NCBI GenBank assembly: GCA_944739405.2
Contig: OX123183.2
Span: forward strand, 121,528,331-121,592,330
DNA length: 64,000 bases
Reading direction: 5' to 3'
DNA from: Euclidia mi
Taxonomy: Eukaryota > Arthropoda > Insecta > Lepidoptera > Erebidae
Numbering within the stretch: the stretch's first letter is position 1; each line of letters opens with the position of its first letter. The notes beneath the pieces are model-generated. The model saw only the letters and a list, made by a program, of their open reading frames with translations, made no database searches and had not been told where the DNA came from. Position numbers and translations under genes: made by a program. Below, piece by piece: positions 11,025 to 22,066 of the stretch.

Positions 11025-12570
11025 ATGGCACAACAAAAGAAGCCACGCATGTCGGAAGACAGAGAGCTGACAATCTTAGAAGCTAAACGTAATATTTTAT
11101 TTGAGCGTATTCAAAACATTTACGAGCGCTCGAAAACTGCCGCCACTTCCGATATTGATAGGGAGTCATTTCTTAGTTATTGTATGACAGTAGATAGTAT
11201 TCGAACAGATTTTCATAAGTTGTTAGACGATTATAACGCAAGATTGCTTTCTACTAATCCTGATGAAAAGCCGAATTATCAGGCGTACACCTCATTCGAG
11301 GATCTTTATCGTATCATCAAGCGCATACAATCACTATTGGAGGGTAAATATTCAGCACAGCCCGTTTCTGCGGTTCGGACGCCGAGATTACCGCCAATTG
11401 AGCTCATGTCATTCGACGGCGATATACGAAATTGGCCGTTATTCTATGCGAGTTTTAAGTCTACAGTGCACGATAATGGTTCTCTGACAGATGCTGACAG
11501 ATTGTACTATTTAATAGGTAAACTGTCACCAAAGGCCCAGTCCGTATTTGCAGGTGTCACACCCAGTGCTGAGAATTATCAGGTCATATTTCAGTCACTA
11601 CTTGATAGATATCAAGATACTCGTGTTCTAGCGTCTACTTACTTTGATCAAGCTTTAAATCTTAAATTGTCCGGTGCCGCGTCTGTCTCGAATTTCCAGC
11701 TGTTTATAGACAACTTTGCTACCGCAGTTAATTTTCTTAAAAACTTAAAATTAGAAGATCTTTCCGACTTTATGTTTCTTCAACTCGGTTTAAAAAAGTT
11801 TGACACTGAAGCAATTCGCGCATTTGAGATGACGGAACGAAATCTTAAAATACCTACACTAGATAGTTTTATTTCGTTCATCAAAGATCAGTGTCGAATA
11901 TATCATAATACGCAGTCTCGTTCATCTAGCTCGTCTAATAATAACAATAGCAAACAAAGGTCGAATAAAGCGCGAAATAGTAATAATAACTCGGTCCCTA
12001 ATCCGCAATCTTACGTAACATGCTCGGAATCTAATAATAATAATTCACAGTAGTGTCTGTGCAGTAATATAGTGCACGACCATTTCTGTAAGTGTCCCGC
12101 CTTTAATGGTTTAAATCCGACTGCTCCTTTCAAGTGCGTAAAAGATAACAAAGCTTGCATTAATTGCTTAAGTATAAAGCATAAAACGAGTGATTGTTCT
12201 AGTAAGACGAGATGTCGTTCATGTAGTCAGCGACACCACTCATTGTTGCACTTTGATAAAAGTAGTCCGTTGTCGAGCCAAGCCGGTAACCTTGACACAC
12301 TTACGTCACAAGCGCAGGCCACGATAACTACGCCTTCCGCGTCTCAGAATGAAATATCGTTGTATACGACATCCATTGCGCGGGCGACGCGCACGCGCGA
12401 ACGTCCCTCGCGCATCTATAATGATCACCGAGGGGCTAAGCCGCAGTGTATGGCGTCCAAGACGGTTCTGTTAGCGACAGCGCATGTTATCGTTTATGTT
12501 ATTAATGGATCGCCGCACATGGTACGTTGTCTGCTAGATAGCGCGTCTCAGAGCAATTTCATAACTTCTG
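11025..12570 (+). pseudogene. BEL/Pao gag and protease region, interrupted
   Basis: Gag starts at ATG 11025 (MAQQKKPRMSEDRE). A helical N-terminal part is followed by the Pao gag core (LPPIELMSFDGDIRNWPLFY, about 11388) and by an Asn/Ser-rich linker. A TAG at 12051-12053 interrupts it; the inverted sibling copy has a lysine codon there, so this is most likely a nonsense mutation. Past it come cysteine-rich nucleocapsid knuckles (CPAFNGLN, CSSKTRCRSC) and the retropepsin-like motif VRCLLDSASQSNFIT near 12520. A further stop at 12573 breaks the protease region, again open in the sibling. Gag packages the element RNA and protease cuts the polyprotein; this copy can do neither intact. Confidence 0.88.
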
Positions 12571-12575
12571 ATTAA

Positions 12576-15006
12576 TTCAAACGCCTCGGATTGTGGAATA
12601 ACTTTAAAAATACTAACTCAGTAGTCAAAGGGATCGGGGGTTCAGAAAATTATTGCAAGGGTTCCGTAGATGTTAAAATACATTCGCGTTTTGATAGGAA
12701 TATTAACTTTAACATTTCTTCACTTATCGTGGAGCTTATTACGGACACATTGCCAAACGCTAATGTGGACGTAGCATTACTCACTCACCTCGAGTCATTG
12801 CCGCTGGCAGACTCGGAGTTTGCGAATCCGGCAGACATTGATGTTTTGATCGGAGCTGCAATATTTCCGCACTTGCTACTAACTAAAGTGGTACGTAGTG
12901 AGCAATATAACTTACCGCCCGCTATTGAGACGGTATTTGGGTATGTGATTATGGGTACCGTACCTACGTTACATACTTCTCAATATAAAACGTCTTGCTG
13001 TTGTTCTGTTCTTCAAGAAAATAATATTGATTCTCTTCTCAAGCGATGTTGGGAGCTTGAAGAGGTTACCGCACCGCCCTCGATGAGCCGTAAAGATCTC
13101 GAGTGCGAAGACCATTTCAGCGCTACCACTGTTCGTGACGACAGTGGCAGATACGTTGTGGCTTTGCCATTCTATGGTGACCCTTATTCGTTAGGCGACT
13201 CGTACGCGGCTGCGCTTAGACGTTTCCATTGTTTAGAACGTAAACTTGATGCATCACTTAAGTTACGCAGCGCCTATAATGACGTCATTCGTGACTACAT
13301 AGATAAAGGTTTTTTGAGTGTAGTTGTAAACAACGAGGGCAACTCTCTTCCCTCATATTATATCCCGCATTACGGCGTAGTTCGCGAAGATAAAACCTCT
13401 ACCAAACTTCGTGTGGTTTTAGATGCTAGTTGTAAGACTACATCGGGTCAGTCGATTAATGACATTTTGCATGCCGGCCCTAATCTACAGGATGATTTAT
13501 TTAACATCATAATAAAGTTTCGTCTTTTCCAAATCGCTCTGTCAGCTGATTGCCGCCAAATGTTTCTCAATATCGGCGTTCGCGAATCTGACCGTAGATT
13601 TCAACGGATCTTTTATCGTTTTGACAAGAAGGAACCTTTATCCGTGTACCTATCAGTTCAATCGTGTTTGTTTTGGACTCAAGTCTAGCCCATATCAGGG
13701 GTTACGAGTTGTTCGCCAGTTGATCGCTGATGAAGGCGATCACTTTCCCGCCGCAGCAGCTGTTGCTACGCTTTGTACATGGATGACATTGCCTGTAGTA
13801 TCAAATCCGCTCCGCTAGCAATTTCGCTTTGTGAAGAGCTTATTCAGTTTTTCAAGCAAGGCCAGTTTGATCTTGTCAAATGGACAAGCAACTCTAAGGA
13901 GGTTCTCGCACGCATACCAGATTCTCATAAAGCTTCTCCAGACATTGAGTATGAGAAGTCTGTACCGCATAAAGTTCTCGGTTTACGCTGGGACAAATCC
14001 TGTGATAGTTTTCGGTTTGACGTCTCACCGCCAGATGATAAGTGCACCAAACGCACTATGCTGTCCACAGTGGCTCGACTATGGGACATAATGGGTTTTG
14101 TGGCTCCCACAATTTTGTACGCCAAGCTCTTGATCAAAGAGCTTTGGCTATCAAAGTGTGAGTGGGATGAAACACCCCCTGACCAAATTGTCGCCGCTTA
14201 CCGCGCTCAATCAAATTACTATTCCGCGTCATCTTGGGTTGGTAGATGGATGTACCATCAACTTAATAGGTTTCGCTGACGCCAGCGAGCGTGCTTACGG
14301 CGGAGTCGTATATCTGCAAGTCCGCATTGGTTCTAACTACTCGGTGCAGTTAGTTTGTGCCAAGTCCAAGGTCTCGCCTATTAAAACCATTTCGGTTGCG
14401 AGACTGGAGTTTTGCGCGGCCCTTCTGCTGTCTCAGTTGCTCCGCAAGGTTCAAGACACAGTTTTGCCCCACTACCCTATTAATAAAATATACGCATTTT
14501 CTGACTCCAAAGAAGTGCTCGCTTGGATTCATTCTTCTCCTCACCGCTGGCAGACTTTTGTCGCCAACCACGTTAGTAAATTGATTGAACTTGTTCCTGC
14601 TACTTGTTTCAATCACGTCGCGGGTATTGAGAACCCCGCTGATTGCTTGTCTCGTGGTGTTACTCCACTTAATCTTCTGCATCATCCATTCTGGCATCGT
14701 GGACCTTCTTGGATTTCCCATGATCCGTCAGAGTGGCCCCTGCATCCCTTTGACCACAATGCAGAAGACGAAGATGTACCCGAACGGAAGTTTGTTTCTT
14801 ATCCCGTGATTGCTGAGGTTGCGTAGTCTCCGATCTATGCACTCGCACTACGCATGTCATCGTGGTCTAAGTAACTCCGCGCCATCGTTTATGTCTGTAG
14901 GTTTCTTAGGCACCTACCTAATGGGACTTTTGTATCAAGTACTGATATCAAATTCGCAGAATGTAAGTTACTACGAGCTGTACAGGCTGTTCATTTTAGT
15001 AACGAC
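12576..15006 (+). pseudogene. BEL/Pao pol: reverse transcriptase and RNase H, frameshifted
   Basis: Continues from protease. ADIDVLIGAAIFPHLL (about 12830) is typical of the Pao protease-RT linker. RT motifs include LRVVLDASCKTTSGQSI near 13410, ALSADCRQMF near 13538 and the catalytic YMDDIA at 13776. Frameshifts near 13680 and 13770 separate the blocks. RNase H (ARLEFCAALLLSQLL near 14398, ENPADCLSRG near 14628) is followed by a stop at 14824, but pol similarity goes on in other frames (LRAIVYVCRFLRHLP, FAECKLLRAVQAVHFSNDIK) to about 15006. It breaks off just before the integrase zinc finger. Integrase resumes at 18310, after the inverted copy. Inactive. Confidence 0.88.
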
Positions 15007-15052
15007 ATTAAACATAAAACAAGTAATTGTTCTAGTAAGACAAAATGTCATT
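15007..15052 (+). mobile_element. Short gag shard at the inversion junction
   Basis: ATAAAACAAGTAATTGTTCT and the next bases match the nucleocapsid part of gag in plus orientation, closer to the inverted sibling (16285-16330) than to the outer copy (12180). It joins pol at a TAAA overlap and the inverted copy at an overlap close to ACAAAATGTC. This looks like a template-switch scar. Confidence 0.7.
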
Positions 15053-16335
15053 AATCGACTGACCCGATGTAGTCTTACAACTAGCGTCTAAAAGCACACG
15101 AAGTTTAGTAGAGGTTTTATCTTCGCGAACTACGCCGTGATGCGGGATATAATATGAGGGCAGAGAGTTGCCGTCGTTGTTTACAACTACACTCAAAAAA
15201 CCTTTATCTATGTAGTCACGAATGACGTCATTATAGGCGCTGCGTAACTTAGGTTATGCATCAAGTTTGCGTTCCAAACAATGGAAACGTCTGAGCGCAG
15301 CAGCGTACGAGTCGCCTAACGAATAAGGGTCACCACAGAATGGCACCGCCACAACGTATCTGCCACTGTCGTCACGAACAGTGGTAGCGCGGAAATGTTC
15401 TTCACACTCGAGATCTTTACGGCTCATCGAGGGCGGTGCGGTAACCTCTTCCAGCTCCCAAAATTGCTTGAGAAGAGAATCAATATTGTTTTCTTGAAGA
15501 ACAGAACAACAGCAAGACGTAACGTATTGAGAAGTATGTAATGTAGGTACGGTACCCATAATCACATACTCAAATACCGTCTCAATAGCGGGCGGTAAGT
15601 TATTTTTCTCATTACGTACCACTTTAGTTAGTAGCAAGTGCTGGAATATTGCGGCTCCGATCAAAACATCAATGTCTGCCGGATTTGCAAACTCCGAGTC
15701 TGCCAGCGGCAATGACTCGAGGTGTGTGAGAAGCGATACGTCCACATTAGCGTTTGGCAATGTGTCCGTGATACGCTCCACGATAAGCAAAGAAATGTTA
15801 AAATTAATATCTCGATCAAAACGCGAATGTATTTTAATATCTACGGAACCCTTGCAATGTTTTTCTGATCCGCCTATCCCTCGGACTATTGATTTCGTAT
15901 TTTTAAAGTTATTCCATAATCCGAGGCGTTTGAACAACTCTAACGTTATTAAATTGGTCTGAGACGCGCTATCTAGCAGACAACGTACCATGTGCGGCGA
16001 CCCATTAACATCATATACGATAACTTGCGCTGTCGCTAACAGAACAGTCTTAGACGCCATACATCGCGGCCCAGCACTGCTCTGATCACTACAAGCGTGC
16101 GAAGGCCGTCCGCGCGTGCGTGCCGCCCGCGCAATGGATGTCGTACACAACGATATCTCATTCTGAATCGTCGGGGGCGCAGTTATCGTAGCCTGCACCT
16201 GCGACGTAAGTGTGTCAAGGTTAGTGGCTTGGCTTGACAACGGGTTACCTTTATCGAAGTGAAGCAGAGAATGATGTTTTTGATTGCATAAGCGACACTT
16301 TGTCTTACTAGAACAATTACTTGTTTTATGCTTAA
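15045..16335 (-). pseudogene. Inverted Pao copy: RT start, linker and protease
   Basis: Reverse-oriented pol of the same family. From 16335 down it gives the cysteine-knuckle end (HKTSNCSSKTKCRLC), the protease motif VRCLLDSASQTNLIT near 15985, the linker ADIDVLIGAAIF, and the start of RT. It stops inside RT at GQSINDIL (near 15045). One frame is open from 16339 to 15254, more intact than the outer copy. A small change near 15250 breaks the frame before RT. It lacks RNase H, integrase and a second LTR. Confidence 0.85.
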
Positions 16336-17428
16336 GCAATTAATGCAAGCTTTGTTATCTTTTACGCATTTAAAACGAGCGGTTGGATTCAAATTATCGA
16401 AGGCGGGACACTTGTATAAATGGTCGTGCACTATATTACTGCACAGACACTTCTGTGAATTAATTTTATTAGATTCTGAGCATGTTACGTAAGATTGTGG
16501 ATTGGGGACCGAGTTATTATTACTATTTCGCAATTTATTCAACCTTTGTTTGTTGCTGTTAGTGTTAGACGGGCCAGGTGAACCAGACTGCGTATTATGA
16601 AATATTCGACACTGATCTTTGATGAACGAAATAAAACTATCTAGTGTAGGTATTTTATTGTTGTGTTCCGTCATCTCGAATGCGCGAATTGTATCAGTGT
16701 CAAACTTTTTTAAAGCGAGTTGAAGCAACAAAAAGTCGGAAAGATCTTCTAATTTTAAGTTCCTAAGAGAATTTACCGCGGTTACGAAGTTATCTATAAA
16801 CAGTTGGAAATTCGAGACAGATGCGGCACCGGACAGTTTAAGATTTAAAGCTTGGTCAAAGTAGGTAGACGCTAGGACGCGCGTGTCTTGATATCTGTCA
16901 AGTAGTGACTGAAATATGACCTGATAATTCTCAGCACTGGGTGTGACGCCTGCAAATACGGACTGGGCCTTCGGTGTTAGAGAACCATTATCGTGCACTG
17001 TAGACTTAAAACTCGCATAGAATAACGGCCAATTTCGTATATCTCCGTCAAACGACATAATCTCGATTGGCGGTAATCTCGGTTTGCGGGCAACGGGCTC
17101 TGCTGAACATTTACCCTCCAATTGCGATTGTATACGCTTAACAATAAAGATCTTCGAATGAGGTGTACGCCTGATAGTTCGGTTTTTCATCAGGATTGAT
17201 AGAAAGTAATCTTGCGTTATAATCGTCTAACAACTTATGAAAATCTGTTCGAATACTATCTACTGTCATACAATAACTGAGAAATGCTTCGCTATTACTG
17301 TCAGAAATAGAGGCGGTTTTTGAACGCTCGTATATGTTTTGAATGCGCTCAAATAAAATATTGCGTTTTGCTTCTAAGATTGTCATCTCTTTGTCTTCCG
17401 ACACGCGTGACTTCTTTTGTTGTGACAT
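16183..17428 (-). pseudogene. Inverted Pao copy: gag
   Basis: Gag of the inverted copy starts at ATG 17428 (MSQQKKSRVSEDKE) and runs to about 17150, shifts frame, and continues as LPPIEIMSFDGDIRNWPLFY and on through the Asn/Ser-rich linker and KCLCSNIVHDHLYKCPAF. It has lysine where the outer copy has TAG. A roughly 30-bp deletion follows HDNGSLT compared with the outer gag (no DADRLYYLIGKL). Another frameshift near 16325 leads to the protease frame. Confidence 0.85.
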
Positions 17429-17764
17429 GCTTACGTAAGTATAAGCTAATGAGACCGAAACAAAATGAGAATATCTAATGTACCTATTATTTTACCTAAG
17501 TAGGCTAAGTAGGCAACACTTTAGAGCTGTGGAATTAAAAGTTGCTCGAAATATGAGATTTACAAGACAACTATGATAGTTCCAGAAATAATAATTGAGT
17601 AAGTAGGTAGCTACATAAAAGTTTACCTACTGATGCGGGCGGAAACAACCATGTGACGGTTATGTGAATATATTAGGAGTGTAGCTAGGTGCTATAACCG
17701 CCTAGGTATAGCGATATAACGTATAAAAACGTAAATGAATCCGGCTCGAAGGACCGAAAAAAAA

Positions 17765-18291
17765 TGGTTCGGCGTTACACCAAAACCGTAGGTTCTAGGC
17801 GACTTGGAGAAGGAAATGGACTGTATACAAAGGATAGCGGGTTTTAGTCGCCTAGGATTGGATAAGGGAAGAGGATGTGGAAAAGGATTGTGAGTGGGTA
17901 TAGGATATTCCAAGGATGGGGGGCACTTACCTTGTACGGCAATCTTCTTCGTCTCAGAAGGGCAGTCTCCTGGTGATTTCGGGATGAAGCTGCTTGATTC
18001 ACTTCACTACACAAATCACCTTCACTTGCGAGCGGTTTTGTATAAGCGGTAATAATTATAGCGGGAGCGGCGCGGAGCGGTACGGTATGGCGGACGCGTA
18101 TTTAGCGAATCGAATGTTCTGGACTGTCCCTCGCGTCGACGTTCGCGGCGACCAATCCGCGAAAGGCGTGCCCCTCCTAGGGAATGGGAGATAGGGACGG
18201 AAACATGGTATCGCTCGCACTAGACCAGCAAGCGTGGAACGATTGACGTTGATGCGATTAGTTATAGATAGGAAGGTAGATGGCGCTACCA
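17765..18291 (-). mobile_element. Inverted LTR of the nested Pao copy (527 bp)
   Basis: On the minus strand it starts TGGTAGCGCCATC at 18291 and ends GCCGAACCA at 17765, followed by a primer-binding-like site and leader. It is clearly more diverged from the two outer LTRs than they are from each other. Its outer end touches integrase sequence directly: a free LTR end joined to an internal site. Confidence 0.85.
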
Positions 18292-18304
18292 TATTCAATA
18301 TGTA

Positions 18305-19130
18305 AAGCTTGGCTATGTATTTTTACATGCTTAACGACGCGCGCTACGCATATTGAAGTTGCGACAGATTTAAGCATGGTGTCATTCCTTGCAGCCCTTA
18401 AACGATTTCTTTCACGGCGCGACCCTATACAGTGTTTGTATACGGATAACGGCACTTGTTTCGTGGGCTCAAGCTTTTATTTACGCGACCTTTATAAGTT
18501 TCTCAGGGAAGAATATCGTACTCGTCTTCAGGAAGAACTTTCCATAAATCATATTGACTGGAAGTTTATTCCACCAGCATCACCACATTTCGGTGGATGT
18601 TGGGAAAGCATGGTCAAAGTAAGTAAAACGCATCTCTTTGACTTATAGATCAACAGATCCTCTCTTACGAAGAGCTTTTAACTGTCCTTGCGCAAGTCGA
18701 GGCGCTGATCAACTCGCGTCCGCTCACGGCATTGAGTAGTGACCCTGCAGAACCATCCGCGTTAAGTCCTGCACATTTTCTGAACACAGTGTCATTATCG
18801 TCCTTTCCGGCTTCTGAAGCAGACTCTTCAAGCTTGCTCCAGAGACATACTCTGCTGGATAAACTCGTGCAGTCGTTCTGGCGGAGCTGGCGTGCGGAAT
18901 ATCTCCACCAGCTTCAGGCTAGATCCAAGTGGAATAGTCCTGCATCCCCTATACAGGAGGGTACGTTGGTCGTCATAATACATGATAATGCTCCGCCGCT
19001 TTCATGGCCGCTAGCCATCGTAGAGAAACTGCATACTTCCAAGGACGGTACAACCCGCGTTGTTACCGTGAAAACCGAGAAGGGGAGCTACGTGCGCCCT
19101 GTTGTATGTCTCTGTCCGCTTCCAACTTAG
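18305..19130 (+). pseudogene. BEL/Pao integrase, N-terminally cut and frameshifted
   Basis: Picks up the outer element after the inverted copy: CIFTCLTTRATHIEVATDLS (about 18318), catalytic YTDNGTCFVGS near 18438 and the FGGCWESMVK glutamate motif near 18590. A frameshift and stop near 18648 follow, then the C-terminal domain (LPT stop at 19130). The integrase N-terminal zinc finger is missing, replaced by the inverted insert. In an intact element this enzyme inserts the cDNA into the host chromosome. Confidence 0.87.
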
Positions 19131-19348
19131 TGAGATCTAGCCTGAAGTTGGATCTACCTCTTAGTTTAAGTATTTAGTTTGTAGTTTTCGCTATTATTGC
19201 GTTTGTAATTTTCGCTAAAGTTAATTTAGATTAATTTTATTATCATATCGCTGTCTTAGCCTATTGATGGGTTATGCGGTAGTACACCCAACATAGCTAA
19301 GTTCAATTTTTTTTTTTTTAAAGGCAACTCTTTAGGGCCGGGGGCATA
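19131..19348 (+). other. Pao 3' untranslated stretch and polypurine tract
   Basis: Noncoding sequence from the pol stop to the 3' LTR. AGGGCCGGGGG at 19334-19344 just before the LTR is the probable polypurine primer tract. Confidence 0.65.
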
Positions 19349-19859
19349 TGGTAGCGCCATCTACCTTTCTATTGATAATTAATTACATCAACGTCAATCG
19401 TTCCTCGCTTGCTCGTCCAATACGAGCGATCCTTCTATTCCTTCCCTCACAAAGGCACGCCTCGCTGATTGGTCGCAAGAATTCAACGACGCTACGACGG
19501 AGTCTAGAATAATCCGTGTCGCGCCGAACACGTGTACCGCACCGCCATATTTTTACCGCATTATACCATAAACGCAACAAACCGCCCGCGAGTGAAATGG
19601 AGTGAAATTGTATAATTCTGGGTTGGATCCAGACGGAGTGATTAGCACAGCTTCAGGATTCCCGAAGAGACACCAGGCGGCCGCCATTTGCAAGGAAGAA
19701 GACTGACGTGCAGGGTAAGGTGTGCTCCCATACCCCCGTCTCCTCTTTCACTCACTTTTCCTTTCCTAGGCGATAAGAACCCACATCCTTACAGTCCACA
19801 ATATTTATAATTTTTCCAAATCGCCTAGGAACATTCGGTTTCGGTGTAACGCCGAACCA
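19349..19859 (+). mobile_element. 3' LTR of BEL/Pao element (511 bp)
   Basis: Nearly identical to 10153-10663 with the same TG and CA ends; only a handful of substitutions are seen by eye. The low divergence suggests a fairly recent insertion. CTATG follows at 19860-19864 as the right target duplication. Confidence 0.92.
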
Positions 19860-19864
19860 CTATG

Positions 19865-21163
19865 CATTTTGGTTTGATATTAATTTCGGACAACAGGTTG
19901 CGGTAGAGAGATTGATTTATTGCTCGTGTTCTCAAAAGTACCTTTATGACAAAAAATATTTCGGCACCAGAATTTGAGGTCGGTTTTATTAATAATTAAA
20001 TTAACTTTTTATTTATTTTATTAAAAAGATGTTAGATATATCTACACGGCTGACCAATGTTAATTTACTTTTAAGTTTAACTATATCTAAATATCCAATT
20101 ATTAGGTTTAAAATATGTATTTCTTCTATCCCCAATAACTTATTATATTCTTAATAAGTATTTATATTTATTAATTATATCATAAAAAACAGAAATGCTG
20201 AAAAATCAGTAAATATTTATTTTAATTTTCGTCTACTTAGATAAATTTTATTTACAAGAAGTATAAGTATATAAAACCTTATTTGATTTACTCGTTAATG
20301 CCCGGACTTTATTGCTGTCTTCTTATACTACTTAGTATATAATATATTATTGTTTTCGTCCGGCATTTACCATCGCTTAAATATTCATTAGACAAAACCA
20401 GAATTAGTACCTAATGTAATGAGAACTCGTCATAAAAATATTCAAAATTATGCAATGTCATATTTAAATAGAAATCTATCAACATTGAAAAGGACTGATA
20501 GCCTTAGTACAAAAATAAGATTTGATATAGGTACCTAGATCAACGTTTAAATCTCGCTTTAGATAAGTAAAAGTAAAGTCTAAATAAACACTTTTGTTCC
20601 AACGAAAACAAATGTCGAAATGGAATAATAAGCAAATCTAAGACTTAACTGATTATATCATAGATTTTAATTAGACCAAGTCAGTCGGAAGACTTTTTGA
20701 AATATTAACTAAACTGTAGATACGAACGTAGGAAGGTATAAAATAAGAATATTTGCCTACAAACAGTTAAAGATCTTTATCAACATCGACTTAGTTAGAT
20801 CCTATCAAAAAGGCTACTTATACATAACATACGACGAGGTATTATATGTGACTCTAATTATAATTTAATCAATTCCTAGATTATTCCTTTGTGTATTATA
20901 CTAAGTAGGTAGATATTAGTAGACGATTGAGCACACAGCTAATATTTATACATTATACAGTTGACTAGAATCTTATATATAAAATACTTAATGCACTAAT
21001 ATGTTACAATATTCTTACCTCACCAAATGGATGTATAAAGATGAGTGACGTTGGCAACGACAGGTAAGTATTTAAATTAAATGCTACTTATTCAAAACCA
21101 CAAAAATCTAATTGTTCTACAGGTACTTCAATATATTTGGCACAAGTTATTAGCACAATTCAT
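19865..21163 (-). other. 3' flank and probable 3' UTR of GABA-B-R2
   Basis: AT-rich sequence downstream of the receptor stop codon. AATAAA on the minus strand at 20313-20308, about 850 bases past the stop, is one candidate polyadenylation signal; others lie nearby. The Pao element inserted about 1.3 kb beyond the stop. No other gene is seen. Confidence 0.5.
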
Positions 21164-22066
21164 TCAATCTCTCGCTGACGAAGGTCCAGGCCTTGCATCT
21201 TCCGTAGACTTCCACCTACTCTCCAAAATAGCCTTCCCTTTTGAATCTTGGTTGACATTCTGATGGCTGTACCTTCGTTGCTCCTCAAAGACCCTAGAAG
21301 TCATATTGAAGACACTGTCAGCGCTCGTCTTTCGCCTCGTGTCCAAGGTTGTTAGGCTGCTACCAGCAGAAGGCGATATTCTATGAGGAAACCTTGGAGA
21401 ACCTTTGAACTTCTCGCAAGAATTCTGATGAGACATCGGTCTTTTGTGAGTGGTTGGTAATATAAAGTTGACCTTCGTCTCCGGCTCAGCGATATACTTC
21501 TGCGGTCCTAAGGTCTGAGGATCGAAGGAACAGCATGGTTCATCATCTGTTACGCGAATGATTGGACCACTCTTTGCGTATGACTCTCTTCTTAGCTTTA
21601 ACTCTGGATGTGGCACATGAAGAGTGTTGCAGGATAAGACCATGGAATGTTTCCTGTTACCTGGCACAAGACCAGCTATCATCCCAACGTGCATCTTTAA
21701 AGCAGATGCTATGCTCTGCCCCGTAGGGTCTGCTATTGACATGGTAGATGCTTTTCTACTGGACGGTCTGCTGCCGAAAAAGCTTTTTAATCTGCTTAGG
21801 AGACCTGTGTGTTCTTCTCTTTTGTTTAGACAGAGATTGTACAGGTCTATTGCTGGTTGTGATTTCCGATAGTTGAGTTTTGGCTGTGAGCTGAAACTGA
21901 CCGAGTTTCTGCCCCGGTAGGCTTCGGCGGAAGGCCAGCTGGCCCGAGGAATGACTGGAGGTAGTACTGATAGGAGTAGCATTGGTAGACCACCGCTGAC
22001 ACTTGGAGTGCGTCTGTTGACGTCTGCTCGCGATATACCCTCTTCTTCTACAGTGTTTAGCTCCGT
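21164..22066 (-). CDS. GABA-B-R2: GABA-B-R2 last exon (long cytoplasmic tail)
   Basis: 903 bases, 300 residues and a TGA. TELNTVEEEGISRADVNRR is followed by GGLPMLLLSVLPPVIPRASW. Ser/Arg-rich stretches and the blocks GSPRFPHRISP and ETKVNFILPT follow, ending PGPSSARD. The tail is insect-type, much longer than a minimal receptor tail, predicted disordered, and rich in possible phosphorylation sites. The CACAG acceptor joins in phase 0. Confidence 0.93.
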   Translation of the reverse strand, partial: TELNTVEEEGISRADVNRRTPSVSGGLPMLLLSVLPPVIPRASWPSAEAYRGRNSVSFSSQPKLNYRKSQPAIDLYNLCLNKREEHTGLLSRLKSFFGSRPSSRKASTMSIADPTGQSIASALKMHVGMIAGLVPGNRKHSMVLSCNTLHVPHPELKLRRESYAKSGPIIRVTDDEPCCSFDPQTLGPQKYIAEPETKVNFILPTTHKRPMSHQNSCEKFKGSPRFPHRISPSAGSSLTTLDTRRKTSADSVFNMTSRVFEEQRRYSHQNVNQDSKGKAILESRWKSTEDARPGPSSARD

